Made by a program: the position numbers and the translations under genes. This document shows positions 36,733 through 44,252 of a DNA stretch of 53,812 bases, piece by piece. The notes below the pieces were generated by a model. That model ran no database searches. It was not told the DNA's origin and saw nothing but the letters and a program-made list of their open reading frames with translations. Position 1 is the first letter of the stretch. Each line of letters starts with the position of its first letter. Location of the stretch: assembly GCA_902579825.1 (NCBI GenBank), contig CACHII010000007.1, positions 1-53,812 on the forward strand, written 5' to 3'. The stretch is from an uncultured SAR86 cluster bacterium (lineage in GTDB: Bacteria > Pseudomonadota > Gammaproteobacteria > Magnimaribacterales > D2472).

Positions 36733-37860
36733 ATGGAAGGTTATTCAAATCATATTGCAATTATTGGCGCTGGAATTTCTGGTCTCGCATTAGGGATTAT
36801 CCTTCAAAGAAATAAAATTCCATGTGTCATATTTGAAAAGTCAGAAAAAATTAGTGAGTATGGAGCAGGAATATCAATATCTCCAAATGGATTGGCAGTT
36901 TTAGACAATCTTGATGTAATTAATGATCTCAAGCTGCTTTCAAGACAACCAGAACTGGCGATTTTTTTTTCAAATAACAATCAAATTAATCAGATTTCTG
37001 TAGATGTACTTACAACCACTAGAAAGAGCCTCTACAAAGTTCTTTTAGATAAGTATTATGCTTTAAATGGAGAAATTCATTTTAGTCATAAAGTAGTGGA
37101 TATAAATAAGGAAACAAAAACACTAAAATTTGACGAAAAATCAATTCACGTAAAACATATTGTTGCATGCGATGGAATAAGATCATTGTGCCAAAAGAAA
37201 GTTTCAGCTAAATTTAATGATCCAAAATATAGTGGTTATTATGTCTGGCGAACAATATTCCCATCAGACCAAGATAATATACATTTTCATCTGGGCTCTA
37301 ATTTTCATGTTGTTGCATACCCTGTAGATTCTGAAAGATCTAGCCTAGTGGCTGCTGTAAAGAGCAGTAATCAATCAAATGAATCATGGAAACAAAAGGG
37401 CTCAATACAAAATTTAATTTCTGAAATACCTGCAGCTATCTTAGAAAATTACCCTTCAATTATGGAAAATTATGGAGTTTATAAATGGGGGGTCTTTTTA
37501 AGACCCAATGTTAAAATTTTGTTTGATAATAACATCACTTATGTCGGTGATGCTGCTCATCCTATTGTTCCATTTATAGGTCAAGGAGCATGTCTTGCTT
37601 TGGAGGATAGCTATGTTTTAGGTAATCTGATAACAAAACATAAAGATAATTTAGAGATAGCTCAAACAAAATATAATAAATTAAGAATAAATAGAGTAAG
37701 GTCAATTTACACAAAATCTTTGAATCAAGGTAAATTAAATCATCTAAAGAATCCACTTTTAGTTTTTTTAAGAAACATATTAATGAAATATACAAACATA
37801 ATTTCTAGTCAAACAAAATCTATATGGTTTTATGACGTAACTAATGAAAAAGATTTGTAA
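36733..37860 (+). CDS. FAD-dependent aromatic monooxygenase-like protein
   Basis: 375 residues. A class A flavoprotein monooxygenase: the dinucleotide motif IAIIGAGISGLALGIIL at about residues 8-24, the DG motif HIVACDGIRS, and the GD motif YVGDAAHPIVPFIGQGACLALEDSYVL. It resembles salicylate hydroxylase and UbiH/Coq6-type hydroxylases, which hydroxylate aromatic rings with NAD(P)H and oxygen. The C-terminus is short and lacks a membrane anchor. The substrate is not predictable. It is followed by malate synthase after 34 bases, which has its own -10 box. Confidence 0.85.
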   Translation: MEGYSNHIAIIGAGISGLALGIILQRNKIPCVIFEKSEKISEYGAGISISPNGLAVLDNLDVINDLKLLSRQPELAIFFSNNNQINQISVDVLTTTRKSLYKVLLDKYYALNGEIHFSHKVVDINKETKTLKFDEKSIHVKHIVACDGIRSLCQKKVSAKFNDPKYSGYYVWRTIFPSDQDNIHFHLGSNFHVVAYPVDSERSSLVAAVKSSNQSNESWKQKGSIQNLISEIPAAILENYPSIMENYGVYKWGVFLRPNVKILFDNNITYVGDAAHPIVPFIGQGACLALEDSYVLGNLITKHKDNLEIAQTKYNKLRINRVRSIYTKSLNQGKLNHLKNPLLVFLRNILMKYTNIISSQTKSIWFYDVTNEKDL

Positions 37861-37882
37861 CATATTAGTAACTCTAAATTGA

Positions 37883-37888
37883 TATAAT
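37883..37888 (+). promoter_or_regulatory. -10 box of malate synthase gene
   Basis: TATAAT ending six bases before the ATG at 37895, so transcription would start at the start codon. A -35 is not clear. Confidence 0.5.
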
Positions 37889-37894
37889 TTAAAT

Positions 37895-40093
37895 ATGAAA
37901 TTTTTTAAAAATATCCTAACTGTATTTAGTTCTAAAAAAAATGAAATAAAAGAAATCTCATTAAAGATTTCTCCAGCTCTGGAAGAATTTGTTAAAAGCG
38001 AAATGTTGCCTGGCTTGAATATTTCTGAAAAATATTTCTGGAGTTCTTTTGAGAACTTGTTAAATAAATTTCATCAAAGAAACAAAGATTTATTAGATAT
38101 AAGAAAGCAATTACAAGCAAAAATTAATGACTGGCATCTTGAAAGAAAAGATAAAGATATAAATATTGGTGAGTATAAAGATTTCTTAGTAGATATTGGT
38201 TATCTGCATCCAAGAAGCAAAGACTTTTCTATCAGAACATGGAATGTCGATCCTGAAATAAGAAAGATTGCTGGCCCTCAGCTAGTTGTGCCAGTTATGA
38301 ATGCTAGGTTTGCTCTTAATGCTGCAAATGCTAGATGGGGCAGCCTTTATGATGCTTTGTATGGTACTGATATTATTAGTGATGATAATGGAGCTGTTAG
38401 GGAGGGAGGATATAATCCCATCAGAGGAGATAAAGTAATTGCCTTTTCTAAAAATTTTCTTGATGAAACCATTCCTTTAAAAAATGGTAACTATGATCAG
38501 GTCACCAAATTTGAGTTCGTCGATAGTGAATTACTTATAAGATTACATGATGACACTAAAACTTCATTGGTTGATAAGGATAAATATATTGGCTATATGG
38601 ATAAAGGTGAAGGATCATACGGCTTATTATTTAAGAATAATAATCTTCATTTTGAGATACAAATTGATAGGTCACATCCCATTGGTCAAAATGATTTATC
38701 AGGTATCAAGGATATTCTAATGGAGTCTGCTATTACAACAATCCAAGATTGTGAAGATTCTGTAGCAGCGGTTGATGCCGATGACAAAATAATTGTTTAC
38801 AGAAATTGGCTTGGCTTGATGAAGGGCAATTTAAAAAGATCTTTTGATAAAAATGGAAAGTTTATTACTAGGGAGCTTGCTAGAGATAGGAAATATCTTT
38901 TAAAAAATGGCAAGATGATTTTACTACCTGGAAGAAGCCTAATGTTGGTAAGAAATGTAGGACATTTAATGACAAATCCTGCTATCAAAGATGATAAGGG
39001 TAATGAGGTGCCGGAAGGAATTATGGATGCATTTTTTACTTCATGTATTTCTATACATGATATTATTGGTAATGGTAATTATAAAAATTCTAAAACTAAA
39101 AGCATCTATATTGTAAAACCAAAGATGCATGGTCCAGATGAAGTTCAATTTTCATGTGATTTGTTTTCAGAAATTGAGAAGATTTTTAATCTACCTCAAA
39201 ATACAATTAAGATTGGCATTATGGATGAAGAGAGGAGAACTACTTTAAATCTAAAAGAATGCATAGAAGCTGCGAAGGATAGAGTTATCTTTATTAATAC
39301 AGGTTTCTTAGATAGAACAGGTGATGAAATTCATACTAGTATGGAAGCAGGACCAATGGTTACAAAAGCAGAAATGAAAAATCAAAAATGGATACAGGCC
39401 TATGAAAACTGGAATGTCGATATAGGTCTGGGAGCTGGTTTTAAAGGTAATGCTCAAATTGGAAAAGGAATGTGGCCTATGCCTGATGAAATGTTAGAGA
39501 TGTATAAAACTAAAACAGTTCATCCAAAGTCAGGTGCAAACTGTGCATGGGTTCCTTCACCTACAGCAGCAACACTTCATGCTATTCATTATCATCAAAT
39601 ATTTGTTCAATCAGAACAAGAAAGAATTTTAAATAGAGAAAAAGCTAAGTTAGATGATTTATTGAAAATTCCTTTATTGAAAAAAGATACTTTAAGCAGT
39701 GAAGAGATTGACGCAGAACTTGAAAATAATGCTCAAGGCATATTGGGCTATGTTGTAAGATGGGTTGATCAGGGCATTGGATGTTCAAAAGTACCAGATA
39801 TTAATAATATTGGATTAATGGAGGATAGGGCAACATGTCGAATATCAAGTCAACATATATCCAATTGGTTACATCATGGATTATGTTCTGAGAAACAAGT
39901 TATTGAAACTATGAAAAAGATGGCAATAGTTGTTGATGAGCAGAATAAGAATGATGTTAATTACAAAAAGATGGCACCATCATTTGATGGCATTGCTTTT
40001 AAAGCTGCATGTGATCTAGCGATAAAAGGAAAAGATCAACCAAGTGGCTATACTGAACCAATTCTTCATGACATGCGATTAAAAAGAAAATAA
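37895..40093 (+). CDS. glcB: malate synthase G
   Basis: 732 residues, close to E. coli GlcB (723). It condenses glyoxylate with acetyl-CoA to malate. Conserved blocks are NAANARWGSLYDALYGTD, TTIQDCEDSVAAVDADDK, LPGRSLMLVRNVGHLM (with catalytic Arg), KMHGPDEVQFSCDLF, GIMDEERRTTLNLKE, NTGFLDRTGDEIHTSMEAGPM and PSPTAATLHAIHYHQ. The Shine-Dalgarno is weak and a TATAAT lies six bases before the ATG. No isocitrate lyase is next to it, so glyoxylate may come from other substrates such as glycolate. A DUF1330 gene follows after one base. Confidence 0.97.
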   Translation: MKFFKNILTVFSSKKNEIKEISLKISPALEEFVKSEMLPGLNISEKYFWSSFENLLNKFHQRNKDLLDIRKQLQAKINDWHLERKDKDINIGEYKDFLVDIGYLHPRSKDFSIRTWNVDPEIRKIAGPQLVVPVMNARFALNAANARWGSLYDALYGTDIISDDNGAVREGGYNPIRGDKVIAFSKNFLDETIPLKNGNYDQVTKFEFVDSELLIRLHDDTKTSLVDKDKYIGYMDKGEGSYGLLFKNNNLHFEIQIDRSHPIGQNDLSGIKDILMESAITTIQDCEDSVAAVDADDKIIVYRNWLGLMKGNLKRSFDKNGKFITRELARDRKYLLKNGKMILLPGRSLMLVRNVGHLMTNPAIKDDKGNEVPEGIMDAFFTSCISIHDIIGNGNYKNSKTKSIYIVKPKMHGPDEVQFSCDLFSEIEKIFNLPQNTIKIGIMDEERRTTLNLKECIEAAKDRVIFINTGFLDRTGDEIHTSMEAGPMVTKAEMKNQKWIQAYENWNVDIGLGAGFKGNAQIGKGMWPMPDEMLEMYKTKTVHPKSGANCAWVPSPTAATLHAIHYHQIFVQSEQERILNREKAKLDDLLKIPLLKKDTLSSEEIDAELENNAQGILGYVVRWVDQGIGCSKVPDINNIGLMEDRATCRISSQHISNWLHHGLCSEKQVIETMKKMAIVVDEQNKNDVNYKKMAPSFDGIAFKAACDLAIKGKDQPSGYTEPILHDMRLKRK

Positions 40094-40094
40094 T

Positions 40095-40385
40095 ATGGCT
40101 AAAAGAGGATATTGGGTTGTAAGAGCTAATGTTTTTGATAATGAATATATTAAATATATAGAAATCGCTACAGAAGTGATAAAACAATTTAATGGAAATT
40201 TTATAATTAGGGGTGGTAATCAATTAGAGTATGAAAATACTGGTTATGAAAGAACTGTAGTTGTAGAGTTCAAAACATTTCAAGATGCATTAGATTGCTA
40301 CAATTCGAGTGAATATAAATTTGCACTAAAGTATGCAAACAAATCTTCAAAAAGATTGGTTGCTATAGTTGAGGGACTTAATTAA
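40095..40385 (+). CDS. DUF1330 family protein
   Basis: 96 residues, cytoplasmic. It starts KRGYWVVRANVFDNEYIKYIEIATEVIKQFNGNFIIRGGNQLEYE and continues ERTVVVEFKTFQDALDCYNSSEYKFALKYA, the standard DUF1330 pattern (a ferredoxin-like dimeric alpha/beta barrel). The function of the family is unknown. It begins one base after the malate synthase stop, so it is co-transcribed and probably coupled with it. The 3' end converges on the next minus-strand gene. Confidence 0.9.
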   Translation: MAKRGYWVVRANVFDNEYIKYIEIATEVIKQFNGNFIIRGGNQLEYENTGYERTVVVEFKTFQDALDCYNSSEYKFALKYANKSSKRLVAIVEGLN

Positions 40386-40391
40386 TTAGAT

Positions 40392-40934
40392 TTATTGTAA
40401 ATTAGCATTAAATTTAGAAACTGCGGTCGCAGTACCTCTTAAATCAAATTCAATAGGTTCTAGTCCAGGAAATAATATCATTAATGTATTAGAAGATATT
40501 AATTGATTATTGAATTCACTAATAAATCCATCATAATCAAGAGTAAATAGGCCAAAGCTAGGATCTCTTTCGCTTTCACTAACTCTACAATCTTCAAGAT
40601 ATTCGTCATACATGCTGCAAAAGTATGCATCAACTCCAAATGGCGGGTTTTTATCAAACCTAACTTTAACTTCTGCAGTTTCGTTTTGATCAAATGCAAA
40701 TTCTAGAAATTCACTATTGAAAGCAATTATCCAGTATCCTTCATTTTTTGTCAGGCCTAACTTAAAATATGCTGGATAATCGATCCAGCTGTCAGTTTGC
40801 GATTTGTTATATATGTAAAATATCTTTTCGTCAGTAAAGGCATCAATTGTTTCGTAATAATTTGTTTCGCTATATAAATTTATTGAATAAAGAATAGCAA
40901 AGCATGAAAGAATCTTTTTCGTTATATTTTTCAT
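40392..40934 (-). CDS. exported protein of unknown function
   Basis: 180 residues with a signal peptide (KNITKKILSCFAILYSINLYS). The mature protein is strand-rich and acidic. Repeated Tyr/Phe-Asp patterns (FTDEKIFYIYNKSQ, FAFDQNETAEVKVRFDKNPPFG) and two cysteines in YFCSMYDEYLEDC suggest a small periplasmic beta-domain with one disulfide. It lies 21 bases downstream of the indoleamine dioxygenase-like gene on the same strand, so it is probably in its operon. The family is not recognised. Confidence 0.6.
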   Translation of the reverse strand: MKNITKKILSCFAILYSINLYSETNYYETIDAFTDEKIFYIYNKSQTDSWIDYPAYFKLGLTKNEGYWIIAFNSEFLEFAFDQNETAEVKVRFDKNPPFGVDAYFCSMYDEYLEDCRVSESERDPSFGLFTLDYDGFISEFNNQLISSNTLMILFPGLEPIEFDLRGTATAVSKFNANLQ

Positions 40935-40955
40935 TAATAAATTTTAGTTGCACGT

Positions 40956-42107
40956 TTATTTTTTTGCAATTTTTTGTTTTTGAGTCTCGTCTCTATGTTT
41001 TTTTAGATATTTCATAAAAGGAGTTCCTCCAGTCCCTCTGATTGTTGAGCCACCTGATCCAAATGTATTACTTACTTGTGCTTGTTTATGAATATATGTA
41101 GCTGCATACTCTAAATGCATAGCTCTAAACTTTCTTATTTCTTCAAGACAACGATCATATTCTTTTATTAGTTTTTTAGATTTATCAATAAACTCTTTAG
41201 CTTTAGATTTATTTTCAACATATTCAATCATTTTTCTGTGCTTGGGAGGCATGTAGTCTCTCATTTCATTTAGATAATGCCTTAAATTATCATTAGTATG
41301 TTTAATACCAAGCGCTCCATCAAGCAGGGGTATGATACTACTTTGAGCACCGGTTTCACCTCTAAAAAATTGGGGCTTATTATTAAACTGATTTTCATAT
41401 ATGAGGCCCTGTTTTAAGTCTGGATTATCTTTAGTACCAAAAATATAAGGCCTTACTCTATGATAATAAACATATGGATCACACTTTTCTGGCATTTTTG
41501 AAAATATATCATTCACAGCTTTCAATGATTTAATTATTCTATTGAGCTCAATTGAAAAATCATTAATTTTATTAGTTTCATTTAATTTTGAAAGTTTATA
41601 TGCAGCATCAACTGCATCACGAGCTGCATCTTCAATGCAAACATGAATAGTAACAAACCAATCTTCATCAACACCTCCAAGAAAGTTATTAATTAATGCG
41701 ACATTATTTAATGAGATAGGTTTGTCATCATCGATTTTAAACCAATTATCTAGACAGTAACTTGCATAACTTAATATTGGAGGTCTACCTAAAAATTTTG
41801 ATAATTTGACCCATGGTTTTGCTATTACTTCTGGAAGAATCTTTTGTGGCTTATTACCACCCCAAATATATGCATGAGCAATAAAACTCAGATGTGCCAT
41901 TGCAAGATTTATTTCTTTCTTTTTGTTATTTTTTAAAAGCACATCAATTGAAAAACTATTATCCCTCATGGAGTTTATGGTTGATTGAACTTTATTAGTT
42001 AAAAGTAATTTAGGTAACAGAGATGCAATATTCTCAAGATTTTTTAATGACTTAGCTTTGGTTTTATAGTTTTTTATGGGTGGATTCTTTGGCAAAAATG
42101 CATGCAT
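40956..42107 (-). CDS. indoleamine 2,3-dioxygenase-like haem protein
   Basis: 383 residues, near the length of IDO enzymes (about 400). These haem dioxygenases open the indole ring of tryptophan to N-formylkynurenine. Seen here are FFRGETGAQSSIIPLLDGALGI, resembling the substrate-side loop of the family, MRDYMPPKHRKMIEYVE, and FRAMHLEYAATYIHKQA, where His331 aligns with the proximal haem ligand. A Gly-rich GSGGSTIRGTGGTPFMKYLK near the C-terminus also fits. No other kynurenine-pathway gene is nearby. Substrate preference (tryptophan or another indole) is open. The gene is divergent from the small-RNA pair. Confidence 0.85.
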   Translation of the reverse strand: MHAFLPKNPPIKNYKTKAKSLKNLENIASLLPKLLLTNKVQSTINSMRDNSFSIDVLLKNNKKKEINLAMAHLSFIAHAYIWGGNKPQKILPEVIAKPWVKLSKFLGRPPILSYASYCLDNWFKIDDDKPISLNNVALINNFLGGVDEDWFVTIHVCIEDAARDAVDAAYKLSKLNETNKINDFSIELNRIIKSLKAVNDIFSKMPEKCDPYVYYHRVRPYIFGTKDNPDLKQGLIYENQFNNKPQFFRGETGAQSSIIPLLDGALGIKHTNDNLRHYLNEMRDYMPPKHRKMIEYVENKSKAKEFIDKSKKLIKEYDRCLEEIRKFRAMHLEYAATYIHKQAQVSNTFGSGGSTIRGTGGTPFMKYLKKHRDETQKQKIAKK

Positions 42108-42173
42108 AATATTTATATTTTAAACCTTAAAAGTAATTAAAATAATATCTTTATTTTTTTTTAAAAAAAAGTG

Positions 42174-42201
42174 TTGACACTATTTAAAAAAGTAGTATTA
42201 T
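42174..42201 (+). promoter_or_regulatory. promoter of small RNA copy 1
   Basis: Perfect TTGACA at 42174-42179, a 16-bp spacer and TATTAT at 42196-42201. The start would be near 42208. Spacing and hexamers match the promoter of copy 2. Confidence 0.85.
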
Positions 42202-42207
42202 AAATAT

Positions 42208-42428
42208 ACGGATGGCAACCGACTAGTGACCAACTGCAGACGGAAAACCTAGAGAGAAGCCAGAAGAAGAGACCTAAGGGTGAAAGCATTTGCAAGAGTC
42301 GATGAGAAAAAATAGCTTGCAAATCCACCAAGGATTCAAGAGAAAGAATCCAAGGAGCTAAAGAAAATCTCACTTTAGACCCCTAAGGAACTCGGTTGAA
42401 GAAACAGAGCCTAGCTCTGTTTTTTTTT
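42208..42428 (+). ncRNA. structured small RNA, copy 1 (unrecognised family)
   Basis: About 221 nt from promoter to terminator with no conserved reading frame. Predicted elements in order: a 5' hairpin at about 42219-42243 (CCG...CGG with AGU/ACU inside, loop GACCA); a 9-bp stem ATTTGCAAG (42288-42296) with CTTGCAAAT (42316-42324) and a 19-nt loop; a 6-bp stem GGATTC (42332-42337) with GAATCC (42346-42351); a 6-bp stem CTAAAG (42358-42363) with CTTTAG (42373-42378); and the terminator ACAGAGC/GCTCTGT with U8. The linkers are purine-rich. CAACCGA near the 5' end (42216-42222) could also pair with TCGGTTG before the terminator. Not 6S, tmRNA, RNase P or SRP RNA as far as I can tell. Confidence 0.8.
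42404..42428 (+). terminator. terminator of small RNA copy 1
   Basis: A 7-bp stem ACAGAGC (42404-42410) and GCTCTGT (42414-42420), a CTA loop and eight Ts. Confidence 0.95.
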
Positions 42429-42441
42429 GTCTGAATTTTTT

Positions 42442-42463
42442 ATTGGACAATAATTGGACAATA
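42442..42463. repeat. two tandem 11-bp repeats ATTGGACAATA
   Basis: Exact tandem copies at 42442-42452 and 42453-42463, phased by one helical turn. They lie about 35 bp upstream of the -35 of small RNA copy 2, where an activator could bind. There is no equivalent upstream of copy 1. Confidence 0.6.
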
Positions 42464-42497
42464 AATAAAAAAACATATATTTTTTTTAAATTTACTG

Positions 42498-42525
42498 TTG
42501 ACAAGATTATAAGTTGAGTTATTAT
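42498..42525 (+). promoter_or_regulatory. promoter of small RNA copy 2
   Basis: Perfect TTGACA at 42498-42503, a 16-bp spacer and TATTAT at 42520-42525. The flanking sequence differs from copy 1, yet the promoter elements are kept. Confidence 0.85.
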
Positions 42526-42532
42526 AAGTAAT

Positions 42533-42753
42533 ACCAACAGTAACCGACTAGTGACCAACTGCAGACGGAAGATCTAGAGAGAAGCTGAAGGAAGAGCCCA
42601 AAGGGTGAAAGCATTTGTAAGAGTCGATGATAAAAAATAGCTTACAAATCCACCAAGGATTCAAGAGAAAGAATCCAAGGAGCTAAAGAAAATCTCACTT
42701 TAGACCCCTGAGGAACTCGATTGAAGAAACAGAGCCTAGCTCTGTTTTTTTTT
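42533..42753 (+). ncRNA. structured small RNA, copy 2 (unrecognised family)
   Basis: A second copy, 325 bases downstream of the first. From 42542 on it aligns to copy 1 (from 42217) without any gap, with about 13 differences in 212 positions. Most changes fall in the purine-rich linker at 42570-42605. The long stem is kept by a compensatory change: ATTTGTAAG (42613-42621) with CTTACAAAT (42641-42649), so a C-G pair in copy 1 is T-A here. The two 6-bp stems and the terminator are identical. The sequence upstream of 42540 is unrelated to copy 1, so selection appears to act on the transcript rather than the whole segment. Confidence 0.8.
42729..42753 (+). terminator. terminator of small RNA copy 2
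   Basis: Stem ACAGAGC (42729-42735) and GCTCTGT (42739-42745) with nine Ts (42745-42753), identical to copy 1. Confidence 0.95.
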
Positions 42754-42757
42754 GCCC

Positions 42758-42785
42758 TTGCAAAAGTATTAATATTCTTTATCAT
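42758..42785 (+). promoter_or_regulatory. promoter of pyruvate kinase gene
   Basis: TTGCAA at 42758-42763, a 16-bp spacer and TATCAT at 42780-42785. Initiation would be at 42792-42795, at the ATG itself. It follows directly on the T-run of small RNA copy 2. Confidence 0.55.
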
Positions 42786-42794
42786 CCATTCATT

Positions 42795-44207
42795 ATGGAC
42801 TTCACAAGAACTAAAATTATTTGCACAGTTGGTCCTGCAAGCAATAATATTACTACCCTAAAGAAATTACATAAATCTGGCATGAATGTTGCCAGAATAA
42901 ATATGTCTCATGCAACACATAAAAGTGCAAAAGAGATTATTGGTTTTATAAATAAAATAAATTCTTCAAATGCCGGTAACACTTCAAAAATTGGAATCCT
43001 TCTCGATACTCAAGGTCCTGAAATAAGAACAGGTGATACATCATTACCAATTGAACTTGAAGTTGGAGATAAGGTTACTTTAACTGTAAGAGATGAGATT
43101 GATGTGGAAACCTCATCAATTAAAGTTAATTATAAAGGTCTCATTGAAAGTGTTAATGTTGGTTCACAAATAACCGTAGACAACGGACTAATTAATTTTA
43201 AAGTTCTTTCAAAGGAATCAGAAACTTTACTTTGCAAAGTGATTCATGGTGGAAAAATAGGTTCAAAGAGACATGTTAATTTGCCCGGCGTAAGAATTAA
43301 CATGCCATCCATAACACCAAAGGATATTGAAGATATTGAATTTGGTATTAAACATAATGTTGATTTTATTGCTGCCTCATTTGTAAGAAGCAAAGAAGAT
43401 TTAAATATACTTGAAGATATTCTAAAGAAAAAGAAATCTCACGCCAAAATAATTGCCAAAATAGAAAATCAGGAGGGCCTCGATAACATTGAAAATATTT
43501 GTGAATCTGCTTGGGGAATTATGGTGGCTAGAGGTGACCTTGGTATTGAAACAAGCTTGACTGATTTACCAAATATACAGAGAAAGATTATGTTTTATTG
43601 TGCTGTTCATGGAAAGAGATCAATTGTTGCCACACATTTATTAGAATCTATGATTAACAACCCAACTCCAACAAGAGCAGAAGTTACTGACATTGCTAAT
43701 GCGATTTATGAGGGTGCAGATGCCTTAATGCTTTCAGGAGAAACAAGTATTGGTAAGTACCCAATTGAGTGTGTCCGTTTTTTAAAATCACTTTCCATAA
43801 ATACTGAAAAATTTAAAACGCTTGGCTATGAATCTAATTTAATTACTAATTCTGATTGGGAATCGATTGCTATGACAGCTAAAAATTTATGTGAATCAAT
43901 AAAAGCAGATGGAATTATTGCTGTGACTAGAACAGGTGCAACAGCAAATTATATTTCTAATGCTAAACCTAATGGAGTACCAATTTTTACATTTACAAAT
44001 AATTTAAAAACTTTATCTCAGCTTTCTTTGGTCGGGTCCACTCATTCATTCTACATACCTAGACTTAATAATCATGACAAAACTTTAATGTATGCAAAAA
44101 AAGAACTTCAGAAATATTTTAAAAAAAAGAAAAGTTTAAAGTTCGTTATGGTGTCTGGAATATTTTCAGAGGACCATTCTGAAGCAGTCCAGATTATAAA
44201 TTTTTAA
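42795..44207 (+). CDS. pyk: pyruvate kinase
   Basis: 470 residues, the usual length of the E. coli PykF type. It converts phosphoenolpyruvate and ADP to pyruvate and ATP. Conserved blocks: TKIICTVGPASNNITTLKKLHKSGMNVARINMSHA, GILLDTQGPEIRTGD, the active-site IAKIENQEGLDNI, MVARGDLGIE and EGADALMLSGETSIGKYP. The C-terminal domain is complete. There is no Shine-Dalgarno and the promoter -10 ends nine bases before the ATG, so the message is probably leaderless. It is followed by aceE after 45 bases. Confidence 0.97.
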   Translation: MDFTRTKIICTVGPASNNITTLKKLHKSGMNVARINMSHATHKSAKEIIGFINKINSSNAGNTSKIGILLDTQGPEIRTGDTSLPIELEVGDKVTLTVRDEIDVETSSIKVNYKGLIESVNVGSQITVDNGLINFKVLSKESETLLCKVIHGGKIGSKRHVNLPGVRINMPSITPKDIEDIEFGIKHNVDFIAASFVRSKEDLNILEDILKKKKSHAKIIAKIENQEGLDNIENICESAWGIMVARGDLGIETSLTDLPNIQRKIMFYCAVHGKRSIVATHLLESMINNPTPTRAEVTDIANAIYEGADALMLSGETSIGKYPIECVRFLKSLSINTEKFKTLGYESNLITNSDWESIAMTAKNLCESIKADGIIAVTRTGATANYISNAKPNGVPIFTFTNNLKTLSQLSLVGSTHSFYIPRLNNHDKTLMYAKKELQKYFKKKKSLKFVMVSGIFSEDHSEAVQIINF

Positions 44208-44252
44208 ATTAATGTTACATATATTGTAAAATTAAATTAACTGGAGTATTTA

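Noticed and set aside
42210-42227. ATG-GCA-ACC-GAC-TAG mini-frame at the start of RNA copy 1
   Set aside because: Four codons only, no Shine-Dalgarno, and the ATG is absent from copy 2.
42161-42558. Two minus-strand open frames (70 and 62 codons) across the small RNAs
   Set aside because: They run antisense through promoters, terminators and conserved stems, are low in complexity, have no ribosome-binding site, and the second copy does not preserve the frame of the first.
42608-42652. TGTAAG...CTTACA in RNA copy 2, resembling a GacA binding box
   Set aside because: The half-sites are 19 bases apart instead of the short fixed spacing of a GacA box, lie inside the transcript, and are not kept in copy 1. 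They are explained by the RNA stem.
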